Assembly: GCF_000718775.1 (NCBI RefSeq)
Contig: NZ_JOCB01000044.1
Location: 1-64,000 of the forward strand
DNA length: 64,000 nucleotides
Direction: 5' to 3'
DNA from: Streptomyces sp. NRRL S-31
GTDB lineage: Bacteria; Actinomycetota; Actinomycetes; Streptomycetales; Streptomycetaceae
The notes under the pieces are model-generated. The model was given only the letters and a program-made list of their open reading frames with translations, had not been told where the DNA came from and ran no database searches. Numbering within the stretch: the first letter of the stretch is position 1; each line of letters opens with the position of its first letter. This document shows positions 8,394 to 16,859 of this stretch, piece after piece. Made by a program: the position numbers and the translations under genes.

Positions 8394-9038
8394 ATGCCGT
8401 CGTACGAGCACCTCAGCGAACTCCTCGATCCCCCGCGTACCGTCCTGCTCACCGTGGAGTGCCAGCAAGGGGTCGTCGGCCCGGACGGCGCCCTGCCCGA
8501 GCTGGCCCGCGCGGCGCGCTCGTCCGGGGCCCTGCGCAATGTGGCCCGGCTGGTCGCCGCCGCCCACACGGCCGGCGTACAGGTGGTGCACGCCATCGCC
8601 GAGCGCCGGCCCGACGGCCGGGGCGCGAGCCGCAACGCCCGGCTGTTCCGGGCCGCGGAGCGGCTTCCGGTGCGGCAGCTGAGCGGCAGCACGGCGGTCC
8701 GGGTCGCGCCCCCGATCGAGGTCGCCGAGGAGGACTTCGTCGTACGGCGGCTGCACGGGCTGTCCCCGCTGCACGGCACCGGCGTCGACGCCATGCTGCG
8801 CAACCTCGGCTGCCACACCCTGATCGTCACCGGTGTCTCGGCGAACGTGGCGATCCCCAACGCGGTGTTCGACGCCGTCAACCTCGGGTACACCGCCGTC
8901 GTCCCGGCCGACGCCATCGCGGGGGTGCCCGCCGACTACACCAGCGCGATGATCCGCCACACCCTCGCGCTGGTCGCCACGGTGACGACCACCGACGAGG
9001 TGCTCGGCTGCCTCACCCGGGCGCCCGGGCGGCACTGA
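8394..9038 (+). CDS. Isochorismatase-like protein lacking the catalytic triad
   Basis: 214 residues with the alpha/beta fold pattern of the isochorismatase/cysteine hydrolase superfamily. The family triad is Asp-Lys-Cys; here the Asp position in strand 1 reads VECQQ (Glu22), the Lys region reads 'FVVRRLHGLSPLHG' (Arg), and the nucleophile Cys position in 'GVSANVAI' is Ala153. All three are therefore replaced, so cysteine-based hydrolysis is unlikely; a binding, scaffold or different catalytic role is inferred. ATG 8394 follows AAGGGAG. The gene is single, with a Rieske gene convergent to it. Confidence 0.65.
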   Translation: MPSYEHLSELLDPPRTVLLTVECQQGVVGPDGALPELARAARSSGALRNVARLVAAAHTAGVQVVHAIAERRPDGRGASRNARLFRAAERLPVRQLSGSTAVRVAPPIEVAEEDFVVRRLHGLSPLHGTGVDAMLRNLGCHTLIVTGVSANVAIPNAVFDAVNLGYTAVVPADAIAGVPADYTSAMIRHTLALVATVTTTDEVLGCLTRAPGRH

Positions 9039-9044
9039 ACCGGC

Positions 9045-9545
9045 TCAGGCCAGCTTGATCTCGTCGCCGGACACCGTGATCCCGGCGGGGGCCAGCGGCT
9101 TCGTCGCGGCCCCCCGCCGCACGCCGCCGTCCGTCACGGAGAACTCGCTGTTGTGGCACGGGCAGCGGATGACGCCGTTCGCCACGCTGCCCACCGAGCA
9201 GCCCAGGTGGGTGCACTCGGACGAGAACGCCTTGTAGGTGCCCGCCGTCGGCTGGGTGACCACGACCCCCTGGTCCTCGAAGATCCTGCCGCCGCCCTCG
9301 GGGATGTCGGCCGTCCTGGCGAGCACGGTGCCGCCCGCGGAGCCGCCGCCGTCCGGCGCGGAGCCGCCGGAGCCGGACCCGCCGGACCCGCCGGACCCGC
9401 CGCCGGACCCGCCGGCGGACCCGCCGGTGGAGGCGTCGTCCGAGCCGCAGGCGGTCAGCGCGGCGGTGAGTCCCGCCGCTCCGGCCGCCGCCATGACGGT
9501 TCGGCGGGCCGGTCCGGCCGGGGGGTGGAGGGGTGCGCTGGTCAT
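9045..9545 (-). CDS. Rieske [2Fe-2S] lipoprotein
   Basis: 166 residues. The N-terminus has a twin-Arg motif (ARRTVMAAAG) and a lipobox-like 'LTAACLG'-type end (TAALTACG, Cys about 33), so Tat export and lipid anchoring are likely. A Gly/Ser low-complexity linker (about residues 40-70) precedes the Rieske domain, whose cluster ligands are seen as CTHLGC and CPCHNSEF (Cys-X-His and Cys-X-X-His). Function is probably electron transfer at the outer face of the membrane; partner unknown. AAGGGAA precedes the ATG. Confidence 0.85.
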   Translation of the reverse strand: MTSAPLHPPAGPARRTVMAAAGAAGLTAALTACGSDDASTGGSAGGSGGGSGGSGGSGSGGSAPDGGGSAGGTVLARTADIPEGGGRIFEDQGVVVTQPTAGTYKAFSSECTHLGCSVGSVANGVIRCPCHNSEFSVTDGGVRRGAATKPLAPAGITVSGDEIKLA

Positions 9546-9715
9546 GGGGAGTTCCCTTCCGCGAGCCGCTCGTGGTCCGCCAGGGGGTACGGCCGGGGGC
9601 GGGCGGCCGTTCAGAGGGGCACCCGGACCCTCGTCCCGCGGTGCCGCGCGGGGCGTGGCGCCACGGCCGCGGGACGGCTGTCGGACACCGGGCCGTGCCC
9701 CAGTAACCTGGGGCG

Positions 9716-10492
9716 ATGCTCAAGGAAGTCACCGCGACCCGCTACATCACGCCTCTGCGTGAGGGCGGCTCGCTGCCGGGGCTCGTCGAGGCCGACGACT
9801 TCGGGACCTATGTCATGAAGTTCACCGGCGCCGGACAGGGCCGCAAGACCCTGGTAGCCGAGGTGGTCTGCGGCGAACTCGCCCGGCGCCTCGGATTCCG
9901 CATGCCCCGCCTGGTCACCGTCGAGCTGGACCCGGTCCTCGGGCTCGGCGAACCCGAACAGCAGGTGCAGGACCTGCTCCGGCACAGCGGCGGCACCAAC
10001 CTCGGGATGGACTTCCTGTCCGGTGCCCTCGGCTACGACCCGCTCGCCTTCCCGGTGGCCCCCGAGGAGGCCGGCCGGATCGTCTGGTTCGACGCCCTGA
10101 TCAACAACGTCGACCGCTCCTGGCGCAACCCCAACCTGCTCGTGCACCGGGGCGAACTGTGGCTGATCGACCACGGCGCCACGATGATCTGGCACCACAA
10201 CTGGCCCGGTGCCGAAGCCTCGGCGGCCCGCCCCTACGACGCCTCGGACCACGCCCTCGCCCGGTTCGCCCCGGACGTCACGGCCGCCGCGGCCGAGCTG
10301 GCGCCCCGGGTCACCGAAGACCTGCTGGCCGAGGTCACCGCCGAGATCCCGGACGTCTGGCTCGACGGTGAACCCGGCTTCGACACCCCGGACGACCTGC
10401 GCCGGGCCTACGCACGGCCGCTGCTCGCCCGGGCGGCCGTCATCGCCGGGCGGATCACCGGCATCGGCTCCGCGACCGAGGAGGGCAAGTGA
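9716..10492 (+). CDS. HipA-like kinase-fold protein (HipA_2)
   Basis: 258 residues resembling the short HipA-like family that lacks the N-terminal HipA subdomain. Kinase-like elements are visible: a 'VDRSWRNPNLL' segment with Asp and Asn placed as in a catalytic loop, then 'LIDHGATMIW' as the metal-binding DHG. No separate HipB is present. TAACCT (9704-9709) lies a few bases before the ATG, suggesting a leaderless transcript. Its last codon overlaps the start of a DUF3037 gene, so the two are translationally coupled and probably act together. Phosphorylation of a tRNA synthetase or other target, as for HipA, is possible but unproven. Confidence 0.65.
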   Translation: MLKEVTATRYITPLREGGSLPGLVEADDFGTYVMKFTGAGQGRKTLVAEVVCGELARRLGFRMPRLVTVELDPVLGLGEPEQQVQDLLRHSGGTNLGMDFLSGALGYDPLAFPVAPEEAGRIVWFDALINNVDRSWRNPNLLVHRGELWLIDHGATMIWHHNWPGAEASAARPYDASDHALARFAPDVTAAAAELAPRVTEDLLAEVTAEIPDVWLDGEPGFDTPDDLRRAYARPLLARAAVIAGRITGIGSATEEGK

Positions 10493-10938
10493 GCGAGCGC
10501 CACATCCACATGGCCGGCCATGTGACCGAGCGGCACATCACCCGGGCGGGCCAGGGCGGCGACCGGGACGTGTTCGAGTACGCGCTGCTGCGGGTCGTAC
10601 CGCGCGTGGAGCGCGGGGAGTGCATCAACGCGGGCGTGGTCGTCTACTGCCGCGCCCGGGCCTACGTCGGCGCCCGCACCCATCTGGACGAGGCACGGCT
10701 GCTCGCGCTGGACCCGGCCGCCGACGTCGCCGGGGTACGGGCCGCGCTGCGGGCGGTCGAACGGCACTGCGCGGGCGGCGAGGAGGCCGGCCAGGCGGCC
10801 GGTGACGACGCCGGGCGCCGCTACCGCTGGCTGATCGCGCCGCGCTCCACGGTGGTCCAGCCCGGGCCCGTGCACACCGGCCTGACCGCCGATCCGGCCG
10901 CCGAGACGGAACGGTTGCTTGACCTCCTGGTGAGGTAA
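10489..10938 (+). CDS. DUF3037-family protein
   Basis: 149 residues. The 'FEYALLRVVPRVERGECINAG' stretch followed by 'VVVYCRARAY' is the hallmark of the DUF3037 family. The GTG start overlaps the TGA of the HipA-like gene (GTGA), showing translational coupling. The family has no established function; frequent pairing with a HipA-like partner suggests it modulates or is modified by the kinase, perhaps as an antitoxin-like partner. The first 20 residues are His-rich and poorly conserved-looking, so the start could lie a little later. Confidence 0.7.
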   Translation: MSERHIHMAGHVTERHITRAGQGGDRDVFEYALLRVVPRVERGECINAGVVVYCRARAYVGARTHLDEARLLALDPAADVAGVRAALRAVERHCAGGEEAGQAAGDDAGRRYRWLIAPRSTVVQPGPVHTGLTADPAAETERLLDLLVR

Positions 10939-10963
10939 TGGATCACACCGGCCCGGTGGGCCG

Positions 10964-11022
10964 TTGACACCGGGTGCCGGGGCTTCTAGCGTCACGGGTG
11001 CTGAAGGTACTAAGCGGTCGCT
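10964..11022 (+). promoter_or_regulatory. fabG promoter and palindromic operator
   Basis: TTGACA (10964-10969) and TAGCGT (10987-10992), spaced 17 bases, form an excellent housekeeping promoter. AGCGGTCGCT (11013-11022) just downstream of the expected start site is an AGCG-N2-CGCT palindrome of the type bound by TetR regulators of fatty-acid and acyl-CoA genes. Confidence 0.65.
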
Positions 11023-11082
11023 CACCGCACGAGGGGCCCCTCCCGGGCCCGACAGTTCTCTCAAGGGCGAGGAGAAACAGCA

Positions 11083-11844
11083 ATGTCCACCACTGAACAG
11101 CGGGTCGCGGTCGTCACCGGTGCGGCGCGCGGCATCGGCGCCGCCACCGCCGTACGGCTGGCCGCCGAGGGCCGCGCGGTCGCCGTGATCGACCTGGACG
11201 AAGCCGCCTGCAAGGACACCGTCGAGAAGATCACCGCCGCCGGCGGCAAGGCCATCGCGGTCGGCGCCGACGTCTCCGACGAGGCGCAGGTCGAAGCGGC
11301 CGTCGCCCGGATCGCCGAGGAGCTGGGCGCCCCGACGATCCTCGTCAACAACGCCGGTGTGCTGCGCGACAACCTGCTGTTCAAGATGAGCGTCTCCGAC
11401 TGGGACACGGTCCTGAACGTGCATCTGCGCGGCTCGTTCCTGATGACCAAGGCCGTGCAGAAGCACATGGTGGAGGCCGGCTGGGGCCGCGTCGTCAACC
11501 TCTCCTCCTCCTCGGCGCTCGGCAACCGCGGCCAGGCCAACTACTCCGCCGCCAAGGCGGGCCTCCAGGGCTTCACCAAGACCCTCGCCATCGAGCTGGG
11601 CAAGTTCGGCATCACCGCCAACGCCGTCGCCCCGGGCTTCATCGCCACCGAGATGACCAAGGCCACCGCCGACCGGGTCAAGATGGACTTCGACGACTTC
11701 AAGAAGGCCGCCGCCACCCAGATCCCGGTGCAGCGTGTCGGCGAGCCCGAGGACATCGCCAACGCCATCGCCTTCTTCACCGGCGAGGCGGCCGGCTTCG
11801 TCTCCGGCCAGGTGCTGTACGTCGCCGGCGGACCGCTCGACTAG
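11083..11844 (+). CDS. fabG: 3-oxoacyl-ACP reductase (FabG-type SDR)
   Basis: 253-residue short-chain dehydrogenase. TGAARGIG binds the cofactor (about residues 12-19), 'NNAG' is at about 90, and the Ser-Tyr-Lys catalytic residues are in 'VNLSSSSALGNRGQANYSAAKAG'. The 'RGQANYSAAKAG' pattern and C-terminal 'GFVSGQVLYVAGGP' are typical of FabG-like NADPH-dependent 3-oxoacyl reductases. GAGGAG lies upstream of the ATG. A second SDR follows after 22 bases, forming an operon. Several FabG paralogues exist in actinomycetes, so this may serve a specialised acyl-CoA or ketoester substrate. Confidence 0.8.
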   Translation: MSTTEQRVAVVTGAARGIGAATAVRLAAEGRAVAVIDLDEAACKDTVEKITAAGGKAIAVGADVSDEAQVEAAVARIAEELGAPTILVNNAGVLRDNLLFKMSVSDWDTVLNVHLRGSFLMTKAVQKHMVEAGWGRVVNLSSSSALGNRGQANYSAAKAGLQGFTKTLAIELGKFGITANAVAPGFIATEMTKATADRVKMDFDDFKKAAATQIPVQRVGEPEDIANAIAFFTGEAAGFVSGQVLYVAGGPLD

Positions 11845-11866
11845 GGGATGCGGAGGTAGCACGGAC

Positions 11867-12628
11867 ATGACTGAACTCCCCGAGCTTTCCGGCAAGGTCG
11901 CGATCGTCACGGGCGCGAGCCGCGGCATCGGCTACGGCGTCGCCGAAGCGCTGGTCGCGCGCGGCGACCGCGTCGTCGTCACCGGCCGCACCGAGGACAC
12001 CCTGAAGGAGGCCGTCGAGCGGCTCGGCGCCGAACGGGTCATCGGCGTCGCCGGCAAGGCCCACGACCTGGACCACCAGACCCAGGTCGTCGAACGCGCC
12101 ATGGAGACCTTCGGCCGGGTCGACTTCCTGGTCAACAACGCGGGCACCAACCCGGTGTTCGGCCCGCTCGCGGACCTCGACCTGAACGTCGCCCGCAAGG
12201 TGTTCGAGACCAACGTGATCTCCGCCCTCGGCTTCGCCCAGAAGACCTGGCACGCCTGGCAGAAGGACAACGGCGGCGCGATCGTCAACATCGCCTCGGT
12301 CGCGGGCCTCGCGCCCTCGCCGTTCATCGGCGCGTACGGCGTCAGCAAGGCCGCGATGATCAACCTGACCCAGCAGCTCGCGCACGAGTACGCGCCGCGG
12401 GTGCGGGTCAACGCGATCGCCCCGGCCGTGGTCAAGACCAAGTTCGCGCAGGCCCTGTACGAGGGCCGGGAGGAGGAGGCCGCGGCGGCCTACCCGCTCG
12501 GCCGGCTCGGGGTGCCCTCCGACATCGGCGGTGCCGCCGCGTTCCTCACCTGCGCGCAGTCCGACTGGATCACCGGTCAGACCCTCGTCGTGGACGGCGG
12601 GATCTTCCTCAACGCGGGCGTGGGCTGA
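11867..12628 (+). CDS. SDR-family oxidoreductase
   Basis: 253 residues. TGASRGIG cofactor motif near the N-terminus, 'NNAGTNP' in the middle and the Ser-Tyr-Lys site in 'NIASVAGLAPSPFIGAYGVSKAA'. GGAGG is nine bases before ATG 11867. Co-transcribed with the preceding fabG; together they probably reduce 3-oxoacyl thioesters or related ketones. A strong stem-loop follows, closing the two-gene operon. The substrate is not deducible. Confidence 0.8.
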   Translation: MTELPELSGKVAIVTGASRGIGYGVAEALVARGDRVVVTGRTEDTLKEAVERLGAERVIGVAGKAHDLDHQTQVVERAMETFGRVDFLVNNAGTNPVFGPLADLDLNVARKVFETNVISALGFAQKTWHAWQKDNGGAIVNIASVAGLAPSPFIGAYGVSKAAMINLTQQLAHEYAPRVRVNAIAPAVVKTKFAQALYEGREEEAAAAYPLGRLGVPSDIGGAAAFLTCAQSDWITGQTLVVDGGIFLNAGVG

Positions 12629-12635
12629 GCACCTC

Positions 12636-12669
12636 CCGGGCGCCGATTTCCGGACGGATCGGCGCCCGG
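12636..12669 (+). terminator. Terminator of the fabG operon
   Basis: CCGGGCGCCGAT (12636-12647) and ATCGGCGCCCGG (12658-12669) form a perfect 12-bp stem with a 10-base loop, starting eight bases after the SDR stop codon. Confidence 0.8.
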
Positions 12670-12813
12670 AACACCCCCGGAGTCCGCACTCCGGACTGAC
12701 AACGTCGTCATCGCGAAATCGATCAAGAGCCCTTGTTCCAGGGGAGGTTCAGGCGTCCGAACGCTGCGGTATGGTCTGCCGACCCTTGGTACGGCGGATC
12801 GAGGAGCGTGCGC

Positions 12814-14388
12814 GTGTTCAACCGGAACCGATTCCTGCGGAGAGTCGCGGCGATCACGTCTCTGTCGCTGGTCACCGGATGCGGCCTGCTGTCCGACGGC
12901 GACCCCGACGACCAAGGGCCGATCGTCGTGGGCACCACCAGCGCCCCCAGCACCCTGGACCCGGCCGGAGCCTGGGACGGCTCCTGGGAGCTGTACCGCA
13001 ACATCTTCCAGACGCTCGTCGCCTACCCGAACGGGGCCACCACCCCCCAGCCCGACGCCGCCGCCGGCTGCGCCTTCTCGGACTCCACCAGCCGCACCTA
13101 CCGCTGCACACTGCGCGCCGGCCTCAAGTTCTCCGACGGCGACCCGCTGACCGCCGAGGCCGTGCGGCACTCGATCGACCGCATCCGCGCCATCGACGCC
13201 CCCGGCGGCCCCGCCGGGCTGCTCGGCAGCCTGGACCGCGTCGAGACCTCCGGCGACCGCGTCGTCGTCTTCCACCTCAACCAGCCCGACGCCACCTTCC
13301 CCTTCGTGCTGGCCACCCCCGCCATGTCGATCGTCGACCCGGACGACTACCCGGCCGGCTCGCTGCGCGAGGACGCCGAGGTGCACGGCTCCGGGCCCTA
13401 CCGGCTCCGGTCCTACGAGGACGGCCAGGCCGTCCTGGTCCGCAACGACACCTACCAGGGTTTCGCCAAGCCGAAGAACGACGCGGTGACCATCCGCTAC
13501 TTCAAGGACTCCGCGGGCATGGTCAAGGCGCTGCGGGAGAAGCGGATCGACGTCACCTACCGCGGTCTGGGCGCCGACGACATCCTCGCCCTCCAGGAGC
13601 ACGACAGCCGGAACCTGCAACTGGTCGACGGCGCCGGCACCGACATCAGCTACCTGGTCTTCAATCCCGAGGACCCCTGGGCCAGGCGGCCCGCCGTACG
13701 CAAGGCCGTCGCCCAGATCGTGGACCGGGGCGCCATCGCGCACAAGGTCTACAAGGACACCGTCGACCCGCTGTACTCCATGGTCCCCAGGGGCCTCACC
13801 GGCCACGCCACCGGCTTCTTCGACGACTACGGCGACCCCAGCGTCCCCAAGGCCCGCAGGATCCTCGCCGGGGCCGGCATCACCCGGCGCGTCCCGCTCA
13901 CCCTCTGGTACACCACCGACCGCTACGGCTCCGAGACGGCCCTGATGTTCCAGGAGCTGAAGAAGCAGCTGGAGGGCTCCGGCCTGTTCACCATCACCCT
14001 CAAGAGCCGCCCCTGGAACAGCTACGTGGTCGGCTACCAGAAGGGCCGGTACCCGGTTTTCGGGCGCGGCTGGTCCCCGGACTTCCCCGACGCCGACAAC
14101 TTCATCGCCCCGTTCGTCGGCGAGCACAACGCCCTCGGCACGCCCTATCCGGCCAAGGAGATCACCGGCCGGCTGCTGCCGCACGCCCGCGGGGAGAGCG
14201 ACCGCGCCAAGACCGTCGAGGACGTCGAGGCGGCCCAGCAGATCATGGTGGACGACGCCCGGCTGATCCCGCTCTGGCAGGGCCGGCAGTTCGTGGCGGC
14301 CAGCGTCGACATCTCCGGCGGCGAGCAGGCCCTCGACCCGTCGACGATCATGATGATGTGGATGCTGCACCGCAAGACCAGCTGGTGA
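12814..14388 (+). CDS. ABC-transporter solute-binding lipoprotein (SBP_bac_5)
   Basis: 524 residues of the oligopeptide/dipeptide-binding family. The N-terminus has basic residues, a hydrophobic stretch and a lipobox (LVTGC, Cys about residue 21); the mature protein begins with 'PIVVGTTSAPSTLDPAG', the typical first strand, and shows 'YRCTLRAGLKFSDGDPLTAE' later. GTG 12814 is seven bases after GAGGAG; GTG 12808 is too close to it. No permease or ATPase genes adjoin, so it is an orphan binding protein that would share transporter components encoded elsewhere. Confidence 0.85.
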   Translation: MFNRNRFLRRVAAITSLSLVTGCGLLSDGDPDDQGPIVVGTTSAPSTLDPAGAWDGSWELYRNIFQTLVAYPNGATTPQPDAAAGCAFSDSTSRTYRCTLRAGLKFSDGDPLTAEAVRHSIDRIRAIDAPGGPAGLLGSLDRVETSGDRVVVFHLNQPDATFPFVLATPAMSIVDPDDYPAGSLREDAEVHGSGPYRLRSYEDGQAVLVRNDTYQGFAKPKNDAVTIRYFKDSAGMVKALREKRIDVTYRGLGADDILALQEHDSRNLQLVDGAGTDISYLVFNPEDPWARRPAVRKAVAQIVDRGAIAHKVYKDTVDPLYSMVPRGLTGHATGFFDDYGDPSVPKARRILAGAGITRRVPLTLWYTTDRYGSETALMFQELKKQLEGSGLFTITLKSRPWNSYVVGYQKGRYPVFGRGWSPDFPDADNFIAPFVGEHNALGTPYPAKEITGRLLPHARGESDRAKTVEDVEAAQQIMVDDARLIPLWQGRQFVAASVDISGGEQALDPSTIMMMWMLHRKTSW

Positions 14389-14407
14389 GATGCCCTCCCG
14401 GCACTGA

Positions 14408-14430
14408 TTGTCAGTGGTCGCCTGTAGGTT
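14408..14430 (+). promoter_or_regulatory. RecA-NDp/PafBC-type DNA-damage promoter
   Basis: TTGTCAGTG (14408-14416), eight bases, then TAGGTT (14425-14430): an exact match to the actinobacterial LexA-independent damage promoter consensus TTGTCRGTG-N8-TAnnnT. The expected start of transcription is about 45 bases before the uracil-DNA glycosylase start codon. CACTGA/TCAGTG (14402-14416) also forms a small palindrome over the -35 half. Confidence 0.8.
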
Positions 14431-14482
14431 CTGAAGCCTGGAAGTGACCGCACTGGTTGATCGACATCGTGAGGACGTTGAC

Positions 14483-15166
14483 GTGACCGACATCGCCATG
14501 CTGCCCGAATCCTGGCGCGGGGTTCTGGGTGACGAGCTCCAGCAGCCCTACTTCAAGGAGCTGATCGAGTTCGTCGAGGAGGAGCGGGCGAAGGGCCCCG
14601 TCTACCCGCCGCGCGAGGAGGTCTTCGCCGCGCTGGACGCGACGCCGTACGAGCGGGTGAAGGTCCTCGTCCTCGGCCAGGACCCGTACCACGGCGAGGG
14701 CCAGGGCCACGGCCTGTGCTTCTCGGTCCGCCCCGGGGTGCGGACCCCGCCCTCGCTGCGCAACATCTACAAGGAGATGCAGGCGGAGCTGGGCCTGCCG
14801 ATCCCGGACAACGGCTATCTGATGCCGTGGGCCCGGCAGGGCGTGCTGCTGCTCAACGCCGTGCTCACCGTCCGCGCCGGCGAGGCCAACTCGCACAAGG
14901 GCAAGGGCTGGGAGAAGTTCACCGACGCCGTGATCCGCGCGGTGGCCTCCCGGCCCGACCCGGCGGTCTTCGTCCTGTGGGGCAACTACGCGCAGAAGAA
15001 ACTCCCGCTGATCGACGAGACCCGGCACGTGGTGGTCAAGGGCGCGCACCCCTCGCCGCTGTCCGCGAAGAAGTTCTTCGGCTCCCACCCGTTCACGCAG
15101 ATCAACGAGGCGATCGCCCGCCAGGGCCACGAGCCGGTCGACTGGCGGATCCCGAACCTGGGCTGA
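14483..15166 (+). CDS. ung: Uracil-DNA glycosylase (family 1)
   Basis: 227 residues. Removes uracil from DNA to start base-excision repair. The catalytic water-activating motif GQDPYHG is present (about residue 67), with the 'GVLLLNAVLTV' uracil-pocket Asn segment and the minor-groove 'HPSPLS' loop carrying the second catalytic His. Length is normal. GTG 14483 has GAGG eight bases upstream; an earlier GTG at 14444 has no ribosome site. A RecA-NDp-type promoter upstream predicts induction by DNA damage independently of LexA. Confidence 0.92.
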   Translation: MTDIAMLPESWRGVLGDELQQPYFKELIEFVEEERAKGPVYPPREEVFAALDATPYERVKVLVLGQDPYHGEGQGHGLCFSVRPGVRTPPSLRNIYKEMQAELGLPIPDNGYLMPWARQGVLLLNAVLTVRAGEANSHKGKGWEKFTDAVIRAVASRPDPAVFVLWGNYAQKKLPLIDETRHVVVKGAHPSPLSAKKFFGSHPFTQINEAIARQGHEPVDWRIPNLG

Positions 15167-15313
15167 CCCGGGCGGGACGGGGCGGGTGCGAACCGCCCGC
15201 CACGGCCCGCAGTTGACCGGCCGCCCGCCGCGCGACGGCGCCGCCTGACCGGGAATCGCGGCCGCGCCGGTTAGCGTCGGAACGGACGATCGACGACGGC
15301 CCGGAGGGACACC

Positions 15314-15826
15314 GTGGCGGAGCGACAGGGGCAGGAGGCGCCGGACGCCCTGCCGACGCGGATCGGGCAGGTCGTGATGTTGCACCACGGCGGTGACCGC
15401 GAGGAGGCCCGCAGCCGTCTCCTCGACCTGTGGGCGGAGGTCGGCGAGGACGGCGATCCGCTGCACCGCTGCACCCTCGCCCACTACCTGGCCGACACCC
15501 AGGACGACCCGGCGGACGAACTCGCCTGGGACCTGCGGGCGTTGTCGGCGGCCGAGGAACTGAGCGACGGCCACGCGGGCGGCGACCCGGCCAGCGTCCA
15601 GGGCTTCCTCCCGTCCCTGCACCTCAACCTGGCCGCCGACTACGTCAAACTGGGCCGCGCCGAGGCCGCCCGCAGCCATCTGCGCCGGGCCCGCAGCACC
15701 GCGGGCTCCCTGGCCGACGACGGCTACGGCGACGGGGTCCGGACCGCGATCAGCCGCCTGGCGCTGCGGCTCGACGAGGACGGCGCCCCGGGCGGCGACG
15801 GCTGGACACCGCCCCGGCCGCGTTAG
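15314..15826 (+). CDS. Small helical protein, TPR-like
   Basis: 170 residues, acidic, almost entirely helical by composition. Segments such as 'LPSLHLNLAADYVKLGRAEAA' and 'RSHLRRARSTAGSLADDGYG' resemble tetratricopeptide helices (bacterial transcriptional-activator-like or TPR). No catalytic motif is seen. GGAGGGACACC precedes the GTG start. It sits between ung and an oxidoreductase but is not clearly co-transcribed with either. Function unknown; protein-protein binding is a guess. Confidence 0.7.
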   Translation: MAERQGQEAPDALPTRIGQVVMLHHGGDREEARSRLLDLWAEVGEDGDPLHRCTLAHYLADTQDDPADELAWDLRALSAAEELSDGHAGGDPASVQGFLPSLHLNLAADYVKLGRAEAARSHLRRARSTAGSLADDGYGDGVRTAISRLALRLDEDGAPGGDGWTPPRPR

Positions 15827-15830
15827 GACC

Positions 15831-15869
15831 CCGCCGGCGTTCCCCGCCGGCGTTCCCCGCCCGCGCTCC
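15831..15869. repeat. 13-bp tandem repeat after a stop codon
   Basis: CCGCCGGCGTTCC is repeated twice exactly (15831-15843, 15844-15856) and a third time with two mismatches (15857-15869), starting four bases past a TAG stop. Confidence 0.85.
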
Positions 15870-15947
15870 GCCGCGCGCGGTGCCGCCGACCGCCGTCCCC
15901 GTATGCTTCCGGCAGGGAACACGCAGGCCAGCGGTGGAGGAGAGCAC

Positions 15948-16859
15948 GTGAAGGTCGGCTGCATCGGACTCGGGGACATCGCACAGAAGGCGTACCTGCC
16001 GGTGCTGGGCACGCAGCCGGGGATCGACCTCCATCTCCAGACCCGCACGCCCGCCACCCTGGACCGGGTCGGCGACACCCTGCACCTGCCCCGCGAACAG
16101 CGGCACGCCACCCTGGACTCACTGCTCGCCGCCGGCCTGGACGCGGCCTTCGTGCACGCGCCCACCGCCGTCCACCCCGAGATCGTCACCCGGCTGCTGG
16201 AGGCGGGCGTCCCGACCTACGTGGACAAGCCGCTCGCCTACGAACTCGCCGACTCCCGAAGGCTCGTGGAACTGGCCGAGGGGCGTGGCGTCTCGCTGTC
16301 CGTGGGCTTCAACCGCCGGTACGCCCCCGGCTACGCCCAGTGCCTGGACCACCCGCGCGAGCTGATCCTGCTCCAGAAGAACCGGGTCGGGCTGCCCGAG
16401 GAACCGCGTTCGATGATCCTGGACGACTTCATCCACGTCGTCGACACCCTGCGGTTCCTGGTGCCGGGCGACATCGACGACGTCACCGTCCGCGCCCGCG
16501 CCGAGGGCGGGCTGCTCCACCACGTGGTGCTCCAGCTCAGCGGGGACGGCTTCACCGCGCTCGGGGTGATGAACCGGCTCAGCGGCTCCGGCGAGGAGGT
16601 CCTGGAGGTGTCCGGACAGGACACCAAGCGCCAGGTGGTCAACCTCGCCGAGGTGATCGACCACAAGGGACAGCCGACCGTGCGCCGGCGCGGCGACTGG
16701 GTGCCGGTGGCCCGCCAGCGCGGCATCGAGCAGGCGGCCCTCGCGTTCCTGGACGCCGTACGGTCCGGGCGGGTGCTCAGCGCCAGGGACGCGCTGGCGA
16801 CCCATGAACTGTGCGAGCGGGTGGTGCGAGCGGTGCACGACCGCCACGGCGCGGCCTGA
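15948..16859 (+). CDS. Gfo/Idh/MocA-family NAD(P)-dependent oxidoreductase
   Basis: 303 residues. Rossmann motif VGCIGLGDIA at the N-terminus and 'PTYVDKPLAYELADSRRLVELA', the family's catalytic EKP-type Lys region (here DKP). The C-terminal domain has the usual alpha/beta sheet. GTG 15948 follows GGAGGAGAG. The last 83 bases overlap the 3' end of the convergent lnt gene. Probably oxidises a sugar-like or cyclitol substrate; which one is unknown. Confidence 0.8.
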   Translation: MKVGCIGLGDIAQKAYLPVLGTQPGIDLHLQTRTPATLDRVGDTLHLPREQRHATLDSLLAAGLDAAFVHAPTAVHPEIVTRLLEAGVPTYVDKPLAYELADSRRLVELAEGRGVSLSVGFNRRYAPGYAQCLDHPRELILLQKNRVGLPEEPRSMILDDFIHVVDTLRFLVPGDIDDVTVRARAEGGLLHHVVLQLSGDGFTALGVMNRLSGSGEEVLEVSGQDTKRQVVNLAEVIDHKGQPTVRRRGDWVPVARQRGIEQAALAFLDAVRSGRVLSARDALATHELCERVVRAVHDRHGAA

